From NCBI GenBank assembly GCA_036399175.1, contig DASWNP010000053.1, positions 1 through 64,000 on the forward strand: 64,000 bases of DNA. The letters run 5' to 3'. Source of the stretch: DASWNP01 sp036399175 (GTDB lineage Bacteria; Acidobacteriota; Blastocatellia; Pyrinomonadales; Pyrinomonadaceae). The notes beneath the pieces were generated by a model. It ran no database searches. It was not told the DNA's origin and worked only from the letters and a program-made list of their open reading frames with translations. Positions within the stretch are counted from its first letter, which is position 1; every line of letters begins with the position of its first letter. Positions 53,582 to 63,019 of this stretch are shown here, piece by piece. The translations under genes were made by a program, and so were the position numbers.

Positions 53582-54892
53582 TTAACCGCGACGACGACCG
53601 CTGCGTCCGGGCGTCTCTATCTTCATCGGCTTGATGTTCTCGTTCTCCTTCAGGAATTGGAGCAGCGACCTCGCATCTGCCTTGAGTGGATTCGTGTCCG
53701 GCGCAATCTCGGCGAACTTTGCGAGGTAGTTGGAAGCTTCCTGATATTTGCCTTTGTCGCCCGTGTTAAGGAGCGATGCGCCTAACTTGAAATAAGCGTC
53801 GGCGTTGCTTGCATCGACCGCCACGACTTTCTGAAACTCGGCGGCGGCGCGGTCGTAGACGCCGGCGTCGAAGAACACGTTGGCGGCGTCAAAGCGCGCC
53901 TTCGATTTCTTGGCCTCGTCGGCCTCGGCGGCGATGTATTCCTGATAGGCGGCGAAGGCAGCGTCGGCCTGCGCCTTATCTACTTTGCTGCCGACGAATT
54001 TCATCGACTCGGCGCGGGCGCTGAGGGCTGCGAGACGGTTCTGCGTCAGGTTGTTCTGTGCGGCGGCGTCAATTCCGGCCGTCGCGCTCTTGGTGAGCTG
54101 GACGGCCTTTTCCGCCATCTCGGCGGCCTCGCGCCAATCCTTGTAGGCGGCCTCACGCGAGGCATCGTTCTTGTTCTGGATGCTCTCGTTGTAGCGCGCA
54201 ACGCCGCGACCCGTCAGGGCGAACGACTTGCTGATGAGCAGACCTGCTTCGTCGGGACGCGCGGCGAGACCTTCGTTGAAGAGCGCGATGGCCTGGTCGT
54301 AGTTCTTCGCGCGGTAGGCTTCGTTGCCCGCCTCGAAGGTGCGCTTGACGACGACGTTGCCCTCTTCAATCTTCTTGTTTGAAGCCTCAAGCTCGGCAAT
54401 CTTCTTCGCCATCTCGGCGGCGGCCTTCTTGTCTTCGGCGCTCGGCTGCGGTGGTGCGCCGCCCCCTCCTGCTGCTGCTCCTGCGCCGCCTCTGGCAGCG
54501 TTCGCCGCGTCGGCGGTCTTAATCTCGTCGAGCGTCAGACGCCGGCCGTCGCCGGGGACGAGCACGAAATCGTTGTTGTCGGGACGGTTGGCGAACCTTA
54601 TGTTGGTGACGAAGGTCGGGGCCGCGCCGGGCGCGCTGACGCCGACCGTGTAGCGGCCTGTGAAGGGCAGACCGGCGTGCACGTATTCGCCTTTCTTATT
54701 CGTTTTCGTCTCGAACTTGCCGGAAACATCGACGCGGAAGAAGTCTATGGTAGCGTTCGGCACGGGGACTTCCGTACCGTCAGCCTGCTTTATCGTCACT
54801 TTCCCTCTAACCTGCTGAACCTGTGCGGAGACGGCGAAGGCGCACGTCAACACCAGAAGCGCGGCGGCGGCGACACGAGAGAAGTATTTCAT
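53582..54892 (-). CDS. Exported TPR protein with N-terminal carboxypeptidase-regulatory-like domain
   Basis: 436 residues with a signal peptide (AAAALLVLTCAFAVSA). Residues ~25-110 look like a CarboxypepD_reg/Cna-B-type beta sandwich (VRGKVTIKQADGTEVPVPNA, then KKGEYVHAGLPFTGRYTV). A Gly/Ala/Pro linker and a coiled-coil helix (AEMAKKIAELEASNKKIEE) come next, then TPR repeats (AYRAKNYDQAIALFNEGLAA; AGVYDRAAAEFQKVVAVD). It probably organises protein assemblies at the envelope. The ATG follows AGGAGACCACCAAC. Confidence 0.85.
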   Translation of the reverse strand: MKYFSRVAAAALLVLTCAFAVSAQVQQVRGKVTIKQADGTEVPVPNATIDFFRVDVSGKFETKTNKKGEYVHAGLPFTGRYTVGVSAPGAAPTFVTNIRFANRPDNNDFVLVPGDGRRLTLDEIKTADAANAARGGAGAAAGGGGAPPQPSAEDKKAAAEMAKKIAELEASNKKIEEGNVVVKRTFEAGNEAYRAKNYDQAIALFNEGLAARPDEAGLLISKSFALTGRGVARYNESIQNKNDASREAAYKDWREAAEMAEKAVQLTKSATAGIDAAAQNNLTQNRLAALSARAESMKFVGSKVDKAQADAAFAAYQEYIAAEADEAKKSKARFDAANVFFDAGVYDRAAAEFQKVVAVDASNADAYFKLGASLLNTGDKGKYQEASNYLAKFAEIAPDTNPLKADARSLLQFLKENENIKPMKIETPGRSGRRRG

Positions 54893-55038
54893 GTTGGTGG
54901 TCTCCTAAAATGAGATAAGTAAAAGGGGGAGTTTTGCAACTGTTAGACAGGCCGGACATTATGATGCACCCGCACCCCTCCCGGTTGTCAAATCCGGCGC
55001 GGGCGAATCCTGCACGCGCGCCTTTTTAAGCGCCTCTT

Positions 55039-55875
55039 TCAAGCGTAAGCGATGGGGTCTCGTACGCCCGCCGCGTCGAAGGCGCGCAGGCGCAGGGCGC
55101 AGGAATCGCAACGCCCGCAGGCCAACTCCTCCGCAGCGTAGCACGACCACGTGAGCGCGAGCGGCGCATCGAGCTTCAGCCCTCGGCGGACGATTTCAGA
55201 CTTGCGCAGGTTGATGACGGGCGTCCTGATTTCGACGACCGTCTCGGGGCGCGTGCCGACATCGACGGCGTACTGGAAAGCCGCGTAGAACTCGGGGCGA
55301 CAATCCGGGTAGCCGGAGGAATCCTCCGCCACCGCGCCGATGTAGATGCGCTGCGCGCCGAGCACTTCAGCCCAACTGACGGCGGTCGAAAGCAGGTGCG
55401 CGTTGCGGAAGGGAACGTAACTGGCCGGAATCTCGCGCGAGGCGAGGTCGGCCTCGGCGACGGGAATCGACTGGTCGGTCAGAGACGAGCCGCCGATGTG
55501 CCCGAGGCTTTCCAGCGAGATGACGAGCCTTCGCTCGACGCCGAAATGGTCTGCAATCTCCTCGAAGGCGCGTCGCTCGCGCGCCTCCGTGCGCTGACCG
55601 TAGGAGACGTGTAGAAAGGCCAGTTCGTCGTTCTCTTCGCGTGCGATGGCCGCCGTGACGCAGGAGTCCATCCCGCCCGAGACGAGGCAGACGGCCAGAG
55701 CACGCCCCTCCTGCAAGTCTTCGACGAAAGCTTCTTCAGTCTCTTCCCTGTCGTCCTCGACGGCGTCGGCGGGGAAGGCTTTCTCGTCCCAGCCGCCCGC
55801 CGCGATGCCGCTTGGCGGACGGACGGAAGATGAAGACGATGCTACCTGAGCGTCCATTCTCCTGCTTCGATTCAT
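55039..55875 (-). CDS. queC: 7-cyano-7-deazaguanine synthase QueC
   Basis: 278 residues. QueC converts carboxydeazaguanine to preQ0 with ATP and ammonia in queuosine synthesis. The PP-loop SGGMDS is at 66-71, and the zinc cysteines C245, C253, C256 and C259 lie in WSCYAAEELACGRCDSC. VPFRNAHLLSTAVSWAEV and SSGYPDCRPEF are conserved. An N-terminal ~56-residue acidic, serine-rich extension precedes the usual start of the fold; a start further in is possible but no better start codon is evident. Other que genes are not nearby. Confidence 0.94.
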   Translation of the reverse strand: MNRSRRMDAQVASSSSSVRPPSGIAAGGWDEKAFPADAVEDDREETEEAFVEDLQEGRALAVCLVSGGMDSCVTAAIAREENDELAFLHVSYGQRTEARERRAFEEIADHFGVERRLVISLESLGHIGGSSLTDQSIPVAEADLASREIPASYVPFRNAHLLSTAVSWAEVLGAQRIYIGAVAEDSSGYPDCRPEFYAAFQYAVDVGTRPETVVEIRTPVINLRKSEIVRRGLKLDAPLALTWSCYAAEELACGRCDSCALRLRAFDAAGVRDPIAYA

Positions 55876-55988
55876 GGTTGTTCGCCGGAGACTCTATCTC
55901 ACGCGCGCAAGCAGTGTCAAAGCCCGCACGTTCGAGGCGCGCAAGGTGCGCAGCCGGGAGTTGACTGAGGTCTCGAAGCGGCGTCCGT

Positions 55989-56510
55989 TCAGGTCTCGAA
56001 GCCGCGTCTCAACTCCGAGATGGCGGCCAGATGATGGTCGTCGTGCTCGGCGATGAAGAAGGCGAAATCCAGCAGGCGCATGGGCGTCTTCAGTCGCGGG
56101 TGGACGGCGACGCGCAGGACAAGCTCTTCGTCGTAGGCGTCGAGGCGTTTGACGAACAGCGCGCGCTCGGCGCGAAACTCGGCGAGGATGCTCTCAATCG
56201 GTTTTGCGTTATGATTCGCCTCGTGCGTCCTGCGGTTCTGGAGGTCGGCGGGCTGCAATTGGTCGCGCCCGGCTTCGTAGTCTTCAAGCCGCGCGAGGTC
56301 GAGCGCGCCGAGGTCGAGCAGGTGTCCGGCGTGCTCCTGCATCGACCATTTATCGTCGAGCCTTCGCGTCAGAAGCTCAGGCGCGAGCGCGCCGAGCGCG
56401 TCTTCGAGCCGCGCCGGAGTGCCGCGCAGACGCTCCAAAACGTTCGGGTACATCCAGACCGGCAAGTCGAAATCGAACCTGCGCTCGAACCATGCGATGC
56501 GACGTATCAT
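55989..56510 (-). CDS. DinB-like four-helix metal-binding protein
   Basis: 173 residues of the DinB/YfiT superfamily. The three metal histidines appear to be in WSMQEHAGHLLDL and EHDDHHLAAISEL. These proteins bind divalent metals, and some act as bacillithiol or mycothiol S-transferases. ATG 56510 is chosen as the first residue of the fold. The gap upstream of it, shared with the diverging sigma gene, is filled by a long hairpin. Confidence 0.88.
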   Translation of the reverse strand: MIRRIAWFERRFDFDLPVWMYPNVLERLRGTPARLEDALGALAPELLTRRLDDKWSMQEHAGHLLDLGALDLARLEDYEAGRDQLQPADLQNRRTHEANHNAKPIESILAEFRAERALFVKRLDAYDEELVLRVAVHPRLKTPMRLLDFAFFIAEHDDHHLAAISELRRGFET

Positions 56511-56539
56511 CAGCGTGCTCCTTATCAGAAAGCAATTCA

Positions 56540-56677
56540 AACAGGGATGGACAGGAAGAACAGAAATGATGAATGCGGAATGCGGAATGATGAATTAAAG
56601 AAGAACTGCTTTCTGCTTTTCATTCCGCATTCATCATTCCTCGTTCCGCATTTCTGTTCTTCCTGTCTATCCCTGTT
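56540..56677. repeat. Long intergenic hairpin built from GAATGCGGAAT-type words
   Basis: 56540-56568 and 56649-56677 are reverse complements over 29 bases with one G-T wobble (arm core ACAGGAAGAACAGAAATG). The inner part also pairs through GAATGCGGAATG/CATTCCGCATTC. Unlike the others it sits between divergent genes, so it is not simply a terminator. Confidence 0.75.
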
Positions 56678-56780
56678 AATTCCTTTCTTGATTTTACCGC
56701 GCGGCGAAGATAGGCGAAACGGCGAGGGCGCTTCGTGATAGCATACGCGTCAGAGCAGGCGGGGCATCGAAGCGAAAGCG

Positions 56781-57740
56781 ATGAGCCAGCGTAAGGTTGC
56801 CGAGAGAGAAGAGCTTGCGCGCCGGGGCGCGGCGCGGCTGCTGTCGCGTGCGGGCGAACGACGCTCGCTCGACGCGTCGGCTCTTGAGCCGCGCGTCGGC
56901 GCGACGCTCGACAAGTATCTGCTGCGCGACCGACCCGACGCTTCCATTGAAGAGGTCGAACGCTTTCTCGATTCGCTGCACGCCGAAGAGCTTATCCTCG
57001 TCGTGGCCTGCGAGCGCGGCGACGAGTCGGCGTGGAGCGATTTGATGGAGCGCTTCCGCCCGACCGTGATGTCGGCTGCGCGCGGCAGCTCTTCGGGCGA
57101 GGCGGAGGCCGAAGAGCTTGCGCAGTCGGTCTGGGCTGAGCTGTACGGGCTGCGCAGGCGAGCCGACGGCACACCCTCGGGCAAGCTCGCATACTATTCG
57201 GGCTGCGGGTCTCTGGGCGGCTGGCTGAGGGCGGTGGTCGGGCAGTTGGCCGTCGATCAGCACAGGCGAACGTCGCGCCTCGTGCAGACTGAAGAGGCTT
57301 CGGACTTCGACCGGCTGGCAAACGAAGAGAGCGCGGGCGACGACGGCTTCCGCGTGGCGAGCGCGCCCGACCCCGAGCGCGCCTTTGCCGACAGCGAAGC
57401 CGAGCACGCGGTTCACGCGGCGCTCTCGGACGCTATCCGTCAGCTTGCTCTGGAAGACCGTCTGCTCGTCAAGCTTTACTACTTCGACGAGCTGCGTCTG
57501 AAAGAGGCCGGGCAAGTGCTCGGCGTCCACGAGGCGACGGCGAGCCGCCGCCTTTCGCGCGCTCATGCCGAGATACGAAAGCGCGTCGAATCCGCGCTCG
57601 TCGCAAAGCACGGCTGGCGGCGCGAAGAGGTCGCGCGCACGCTCGCGGAGGTGGCCGCGCATCTGCAAGCCGATTTGAGCCGCGTCCTCTCCGGTGTGGC
57701 CGACGTGGCCGAGACTGCTTCGGAAGAGAAGAGAGAATGA
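56781..57740 (+). CDS. ECF-type RNA polymerase sigma factor
   Basis: 319 residues. An ~85-residue N-terminal extension leads to region 2 (WSDLMERFRPTVMSAARG, then EAEELAQSVWAELYGL, then GGWLRAVVGQLAVDQHRR) and region 4 (LLVKLYYFDELRLKEAGQVL, then GVHEATASRRLSRAHAEI). The layout matches the sigma at 32469-33326, so both are members of one family. The anti-sigma gene begins 146 bases later in the same direction; the gap contains CGGAGAGCGC repeats. Targets are unknown. Confidence 0.9.
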   Translation: MSQRKVAEREELARRGAARLLSRAGERRSLDASALEPRVGATLDKYLLRDRPDASIEEVERFLDSLHAEELILVVACERGDESAWSDLMERFRPTVMSAARGSSSGEAEAEELAQSVWAELYGLRRRADGTPSGKLAYYSGCGSLGGWLRAVVGQLAVDQHRRTSRLVQTEEASDFDRLANEESAGDDGFRVASAPDPERAFADSEAEHAVHAALSDAIRQLALEDRLLVKLYYFDELRLKEAGQVLGVHEATASRRLSRAHAEIRKRVESALVAKHGWRREEVARTLAEVAAHLQADLSRVLSGVADVAETASEEKRE

Positions 57741-57886
57741 ACTCGTTTGCACCCCGCGACCGGGCATCGCGGACGAGCGCCGGAGAGCGCCGGAGAGCGC
57801 AAGATTGAAGAGCTTTGCGCGTTCTTCCAGTAGCGGCTGCGAAAGCGTGTGCAGCAGGCGAGCCGTTTGAGCTGTAGAGACGTTTG

Positions 57887-59389
57887 ATGAAAGCCGACTT
57901 CGACAAAGAGATGGACAGACTTTTGCGCGGCCACACGGAAGTGGCGCGGCGCGGCGGCGCTGGCTCTGCGTCTGATTCGGCTCATGCGACAAAGGATGCG
58001 CAGCCGCGCGGCAACGGCCACGACTCGCCTGCGACGGAAGATGCCGCTCTCTCGGCGCATCTGGACACGGACGAGCTTGTCGCCTACGCCGAGAACGCTC
58101 TGCCCTCTGTCTCGCGCCCGCGTTACGCCGCGCACCTGGCCGATTGCGACAGGTGCCGAAAGATAGTTACGAGCATCGCTCTGGCTTCGGGCGTCGCGGT
58201 CGAAAGAAGCGACGCGGCGGCGACTGCAACTGCGACCGTGCCGGTCGATAAATCTTCATCCGTTGCCGGTTGGCGAGGGTGGCTCGCCGCGCTCTTTGCG
58301 CCCCGCACGCTGCGCTACGTCGCGCCCGTCCTCGCCCTCTCGCTCGTCGGCGTCGTCGCTTTCGTCGCCATCCGGCAGCAGTCGAGCGCGCCTCTCATGT
58401 CCCGGCAGAACGAGACGACCCAGTCCGTCCCTTCTACCGCCATGCAGCCCGCGCAGTCTCAGCCCGAATCTCAGACTACGACCACCACCACGACCGCGAC
58501 TACAGGGACGACCGACGCTAATACCTCTACCGGCACTTTGACGACCAGCCCGGAAACCGGCGAGAAGACGCGTGCGCCCGAAGCGAGAAGCGAAGGGACG
58601 ACGACTGCCAACCGCGAGCTGATTCAGCCCGCCGCGCCTCCGTCTTCCGCCTCTCTCTCAAGCGGCGTGTCGGCGACGACGATCGCCGCAGCAGACGCGG
58701 CTGCGCCTCCTGCTCCTGCTGCGCCCACCGCAGGCCCCTTAGAACAGAGGGCGGCCACAGAAGTTGCCAGGAAGGAAGCGACGCAGAACGAGCCCGCAGC
58801 AGCGTCGCCCCGACCCGCTCCGTCAACCTACGTTTTGACCGACGACAACTCGAACAAAGACGAGGTGACGAGAAACTACCCGGGCGCGGCCAACACCTTC
58901 AACATGAATCGTTCGGCGACGGGGGGCGGAAAGGGCACGGGCGGCGGCGAATCGGAACAGTCGCGCGCACAGGCACGCCAGGCCGAAGAGTTGCGCGTCC
59001 AGACTGCGGAAGACGACCGCCGCAGAGACGAAGACCGCGCCGCACGCAGCTCTCGCCCTCTCTCCGCCAGGAGCGCGCAGCAGCCCGCCGCGCGTCGCCG
59101 CTCAAAACAGGCTGAATCAAGCTCAGAGTCTGAGCCCGACTCCAAAGAGGCTAAGCGAGAAGCGACGAACGAGACACGCAGCGTCGCCGGTCGGCAGTTT
59201 CGACGCCAGTCCGGCGGCGCATGGATAGACACCGCCTATCGCTCGAAGCAATCCGTCACAAACGTCTCGCGCGGCTCCGAACAGTTCCGCGCCCTCGTCG
59301 CCGACGAGCCCGGCATCGCTCGCATCAGCCGCGAGCTGGGCGGCGAAGTCGTCGTCGTCTGGAAGGGGCGCGCCTACCGCATTCGCTGA
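57887..59389 (+). CDS. Transmembrane anti-sigma factor with zinc finger
   Basis: 500 residues. The cytoplasmic N-terminus carries a zf-HC2 motif (YAAHLADCDRCRKIV, H-x3-C-x2-C). One membrane helix (YVAPVLALSLVGVVAFVAI) follows near residue 150. The outer part is a long Ala/Thr/Ser/Pro-rich low-complexity region, probably disordered, ending in a small ordered tail (GRQFRRQSGGAWIDTAY, then RISRELGGEVVVVWKGRAYR). It should hold the adjacent sigma at the membrane until a signal arrives. ATG 57887 is used rather than the TTG three bases before it. Confidence 0.88.
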   Translation: MKADFDKEMDRLLRGHTEVARRGGAGSASDSAHATKDAQPRGNGHDSPATEDAALSAHLDTDELVAYAENALPSVSRPRYAAHLADCDRCRKIVTSIALASGVAVERSDAAATATATVPVDKSSSVAGWRGWLAALFAPRTLRYVAPVLALSLVGVVAFVAIRQQSSAPLMSRQNETTQSVPSTAMQPAQSQPESQTTTTTTTATTGTTDANTSTGTLTTSPETGEKTRAPEARSEGTTTANRELIQPAAPPSSASLSSGVSATTIAAADAAAPPAPAAPTAGPLEQRAATEVARKEATQNEPAAASPRPAPSTYVLTDDNSNKDEVTRNYPGAANTFNMNRSATGGGKGTGGGESEQSRAQARQAEELRVQTAEDDRRRDEDRAARSSRPLSARSAQQPAARRRSKQAESSSESEPDSKEAKREATNETRSVAGRQFRRQSGGAWIDTAYRSKQSVTNVSRGSEQFRALVADEPGIARISRELGGEVVVVWKGRAYRIR

Positions 59390-59401
59390 CCCGGCGAAGA
59401 C

Positions 59402-59515
59402 AAAGGGAAAAGGGAAAAGGGAAAAGGGGAAGGGAAGGAGCATGAATCAAGCTCCCGCTCCTGCTTCTCCTTTTAACCCTTTCCCCCTTTCCCCTTTCCC
59501 TTTCGCCTTTTCTAT
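59402..59515. repeat. Imperfect intergenic hairpin built from GGGAAAA words
   Basis: A purine tract of AGGGAAA repeats (about 59403-59440) faces a pyrimidine tract (about 59477-59512) that is its approximate reverse complement. It lies between the anti-sigma gene and the CoA-ligase gene. Confidence 0.65.
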
Positions 59516-59533
59516 CCGGTGGAGGACAAGTCG

Positions 59534-61120
59534 ATGATTTTTCGCAGCCCGTTCCCCGACGTGAGCGTGCCGGAGATTTCGCTGACCGAGCTTATCTTCG
59601 AGAGGGCGCGAACGCGCACGGAGAAGCCCGCCCTGATTGACGGCCTGAGCGGGCGCACGCTGACTTACGGGCAATTGATGGAGCAGGTGCGCCGCGTCGC
59701 CGCCGGACTCGCCGCGCGCGGCTTCAGGAAGGGCGACGTGCTCGCCCTCTACAGTCCCAATTGTCCCGACTACGCCGTCGTCTTTCACGCCGTCGCCAGT
59801 CTCGGCGGCATCAATACGACCATCAATCCGGTCTACACAGCCGACGAAGCGGCGCATCAACTCAGGGACGCGAGCGCCGATTATCTCGTCACCACTCCGC
59901 AGTTGGTCGAGAAGGTGCTCGAAGCGGTCGAGGGATCGGAGGTCAGGGAAGTCTTCATCTTCGGCGAAGCGAAAGGCGCGACGCCCTTCAGCGCACTCCT
60001 CGAAAGCGATGCGGACACAGCACCGCGCGTCTCGATTGACCCGCGCCGAGACCTCGTCGCGCTGCCTTACTCAAGCGGCACGACGGGGCTGCCGAAAGGC
60101 GTCATGCTGACGCACTACAACCTCGTCGCCAATCTGCTACAGATAGAAGGCACAGGCCACGCCTTCGAGCACGACACGCTCGTCTGCGTCCTGCCGCTCT
60201 TTCACATCTACGGCATGACCGTGATTATGAATTTCGGACTCTACACCGGCGCGACCATCATCACCATGCCGCGCTTCGAGCTTGAGCTAACGCTCCAGGT
60301 CATCGAGCGATACCGCGTGACGATGGCACACTTCGTCCCGCCCATCATCCTCGCGCTGGCGAAGCATCCCGCGCTCGATGCACACGACCTCTCCAGCCTC
60401 AAGACAATCTTCTCCGCCGCCGCGCCGCTCGGCGAGCAGGTGGCGAGCGAATGCTCCGCGCGCCTCGGCTGTTTTCTCAAACAGGGCTACGGCATGACCG
60501 AAGCCAGCCCCGCGACGCACATGGCTCCGCACGACCCTGCGCGAGTCAAGCAGGGCTCGGTCGGTCTGCCCGTGCCGAACACCGAATGCAAAATCGTCGA
60601 TGTCGAAACGGGCGCGGAGCGAGGCGCAGGCCAGGAGGGCGAAATCCTCGTGCGCGGGCCCCAGGTGATGAAAGGCTACCTCAACCGACCGGAAGCGACC
60701 GCCCAGACCATCGACGCCGACGGCTGGCTGCACACGGGCGACATCGGCTACGCCGACTCTGAAGGCTGCTTCTTCATCGTTGACCGCGCCAAAGAACTGA
60801 TAAAGTACAAAGGCTTTCAGGTTGCGCCCGCAGAGCTTGAAGCCATCCTGCTTTCGCATCCTTCGGTGGCCGACGCCGCCGTCATCCCCAGCCCCGACGA
60901 CGAAGCCGGAGAAGTTCCCAAAGCCTTCGTCATCCGCCGCGACGACGTGACCGCCGACGCGCTCATCAGCTTCGTCGCAGGGCAGGTCGCGCCCTACAAA
61001 AAGATTCGCAAGCTCGAATTCATCGAACAGATTCCCAAATCCCCCTCCGGCAAAATCCTCCGCCGCCTGCTCGTTCAAAGAGAACGAGCGGGGGATGGAG
61101 GAAAGGGGGATGGGGGTTAG
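59534..61120 (+). CDS. 4-coumarate-CoA ligase-like acyl-CoA synthetase
   Basis: 528 residues of the adenylate-forming (ANL) family, which activates carboxylic acids to acyl-AMP and then CoA thioester. Motifs: YSSGTTGLPKGVMLTHYN (P-loop), YGMTEASPATH, GWLHTGDIGYADSEG, the hinge DRAKELIKYKGFQVAPAELE and the C-terminal catalytic lysine in PKSPSGKILRR. The overall pattern is nearest plant-type 4CL and related aryl or fatty acyl ligases. ATG 59534 is chosen because GGAGG lies eight bases upstream. A long hairpin lies on each side. Confidence 0.92.
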   Translation: MIFRSPFPDVSVPEISLTELIFERARTRTEKPALIDGLSGRTLTYGQLMEQVRRVAAGLAARGFRKGDVLALYSPNCPDYAVVFHAVASLGGINTTINPVYTADEAAHQLRDASADYLVTTPQLVEKVLEAVEGSEVREVFIFGEAKGATPFSALLESDADTAPRVSIDPRRDLVALPYSSGTTGLPKGVMLTHYNLVANLLQIEGTGHAFEHDTLVCVLPLFHIYGMTVIMNFGLYTGATIITMPRFELELTLQVIERYRVTMAHFVPPIILALAKHPALDAHDLSSLKTIFSAAAPLGEQVASECSARLGCFLKQGYGMTEASPATHMAPHDPARVKQGSVGLPVPNTECKIVDVETGAERGAGQEGEILVRGPQVMKGYLNRPEATAQTIDADGWLHTGDIGYADSEGCFFIVDRAKELIKYKGFQVAPAELEAILLSHPSVADAAVIPSPDDEAGEVPKAFVIRRDDVTADALISFVAGQVAPYKKIRKLEFIEQIPKSPSGKILRRLLVQRERAGDGGKGDGG

Positions 61121-61200
61121 GGGTTGGGGGTTGGGGAAAACCAAAACCGCTCAACTTTTGCTTCACGGCTTTCCCCTGCTTTTTCTTCCCCATCCCCCTT
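61103..61200. repeat. Intergenic hairpin built from GGGGTTGG/GGGGATGG words
   Basis: AAGGGGGATGGGG (61103-61115) is an exact reverse complement of 61188-61200. Between them are GGGGTT repeats and a partly complementary pyrimidine tract. The left arm overlaps the final codons of the CoA-ligase gene. Confidence 0.65.
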
Positions 61201-61279
61201 CCTGTTGCTTGAGCGCGCGGGTTCGCGCTACTTTAGCGGCGAGCAATCCATCCATCCTTTTGAGGAAGAAAGAGCGCAG

Positions 61280-62743
61280 ATGAAAAGAAGGCTGAGAGGT
61301 TTCCGCGCGGGCGCGTCGGTGTCGCTGTTGGTCTTGTTGTGTGTCTCGATGCTTGCGCCCGTGAGCGGCGCGCAGAGGCGAGGGGCGAGGCGCGCGGGGC
61401 GAGTCGATGCCGGGTCGGGCTCTTCTTCAGGCTCTTTGCCGCCCGTCGCGCACGACGCGGAGATTGCGCGCATGCTCGCCGAGATTGACGCGCGAAACGT
61501 CGAGCGCACGATTCGCAAGCTGGTCAGTTTCGGCACGCGCAACACGCTCTCGGCGCAGGACAACCCGACGCGTGGCATCGGCGCGGCGCGCGATTGGCTC
61601 TACGAAGAGTTTCGACGCATTGCCGAAACCTCGGGCGGGCGTCTGACGGTCGAGAAGCAGTCTTACTTGCAGGAAGCCAACCCGCCGCCGCGCGGGCGCG
61701 TGCCGCAGCCGACGGTTATCACCAACGTCGTCGCCACGCTTCGCGGCACGCAAACGCAGTCGGCCTCTCGCATCTACGTCGTGAGCGGCCATTACGATTC
61801 GATGTGCAGCAGCCCGGTCGATGCCGTCTGCGATGCGCCGGGCGCAAACGACGATGCATCGGGCGTGGCGGCTGTCGTCGAGATGGCGCGTGTGATGGCG
61901 CGGCGCGAGTTCGACGCGACTGTCGTCTTCATGGCCGTCGCGGGCGAAGAGCAGAGCTTGCTCGGCGCGACTTACTACGCCGAGCAGGCCAAACAGAAGA
62001 ACTGGAACATCGAGGCCATGTTCACTAACGACATCGTCGGCAACACGCTCGGCGGAAACGGCGTGCGCGACCGCCGCACCGTGCGCGTCTTCTCCGAGGG
62101 CGTGCCCTCGAACGAGACGGAGCAAGAGGCGAGCACGCGCCGCAGCGTCGGCGGCGAAAACGATTCCTCTTCGCGGCAGCTCGCGCGCTTCATCAAAGAG
62201 GTCGGCGAGCATTACGTGCGCGGCTTCCGCGTCTGGATGGTCTACCGGCGCGACCGCTACCTGCGCGGCGGCGACCACATTCCGTTTCTCGAACGCGGCT
62301 ATCCGGCTGTCCGCTTCAGCGAGCCAAACGAGAACTACAACCACCAGCACCAGAACGTGCGCGTCGAAAACGGCATACAGTACGGCGACCTGCCCGAGTT
62401 CGTCGATTTCCCATACGTCGCGCAGGTGGCGCGCGTCAACGCCGCCGCGCTCGCCACGCTCGCACGCGCGCCCGCTAGCCCCAAAGAAGTTCGCATCCTC
62501 ACACGACGCCTCACAAACGACACAGACCTTCAATGGGCGGCCAACGCCGAGCCCGACCTCACCGGCTACGAAATCCTCTGGCGCGAAACGACCGAGCCCA
62601 CCTGGACGCACGCACGCGCGGTCGGGCGCGTCAACACCTACACGATGACCGGCATGTCGAAGGACAACTACTTCTTCGGCGTCCGCGCCGTCGATAGTCA
62701 GGGACATCGCAGCCCCGTCGCCTACCCGCGACCGCTCAGGTAG
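61280..62743 (+). CDS. Exported M28-family zinc peptidase with fibronectin-III-like tail
   Basis: 487 residues from ATG 61280, where the signal peptide begins (ASVSLLVLLCVSMLAPVSGA). The M28 metal site is complete: H and D in VSGHYDS, D in GANDDASGV, the EE pair in VAGEEQS, D in FTNDIVGN and a late H in NYNHQHQN. These are secreted aminopeptidases or carboxypeptidases. The C-terminal ~85 residues (LQWAANAEPDLTGYEILWRE, later YFFGVRAVDSQGH) fit a fibronectin type III domain that may bind substrate. Longer upstream frames pass through hairpin sequence. Confidence 0.92.
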   Translation: MKRRLRGFRAGASVSLLVLLCVSMLAPVSGAQRRGARRAGRVDAGSGSSSGSLPPVAHDAEIARMLAEIDARNVERTIRKLVSFGTRNTLSAQDNPTRGIGAARDWLYEEFRRIAETSGGRLTVEKQSYLQEANPPPRGRVPQPTVITNVVATLRGTQTQSASRIYVVSGHYDSMCSSPVDAVCDAPGANDDASGVAAVVEMARVMARREFDATVVFMAVAGEEQSLLGATYYAEQAKQKNWNIEAMFTNDIVGNTLGGNGVRDRRTVRVFSEGVPSNETEQEASTRRSVGGENDSSSRQLARFIKEVGEHYVRGFRVWMVYRRDRYLRGGDHIPFLERGYPAVRFSEPNENYNHQHQNVRVENGIQYGDLPEFVDFPYVAQVARVNAAALATLARAPASPKEVRILTRRLTNDTDLQWAANAEPDLTGYEILWRETTEPTWTHARAVGRVNTYTMTGMSKDNYFFGVRAVDSQGHRSPVAYPRPLR

Positions 62744-63019
62744 AAAATCAATCTCCGCGAGCGCGGGAAAGTTACGGAACCTGCAAAAGCGACGGACAAT
62801 CCAGAGGGGCGCGGCTCGCATCTAACAGAAGTCGCGCCTCTCAGGTTTTCGACCCTCCCCGAACTTTTTCAACCAACGAAGGGCACGCCGCGTCTAACAC
62901 AATGTCAGAGGCGGGAAGGCCGACGGCTCGGATGCGAGCCCGTGCGAAGGCTGGAGGGCGCACGGCCTGCGATTACAGATTTTTTTGAGAAGACAAATTG
63001 ACCGGAGCGGAAATTTTTT

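Noticed and set aside
56694..57992. Long open frame (432 codons) on the minus strand opposite the sigma-factor gene
   Set aside because: It is antisense to a clear sigma factor, its translation is Arg/Ala/Ser-rich with no family features, and GC-rich genes commonly leave such open antisense frames.
60287..61144. Minus-strand open frame opposite the CoA-ligase
   Set aside because: Antisense to an intact, motif-complete enzyme; no ribosome site or domain.
61427..62821. Long minus-strand open frame (464 codons) opposite the M28 peptidase
   Set aside because: Shadow of the peptidase gene, with composition typical of reverse-complemented GC-rich codons.
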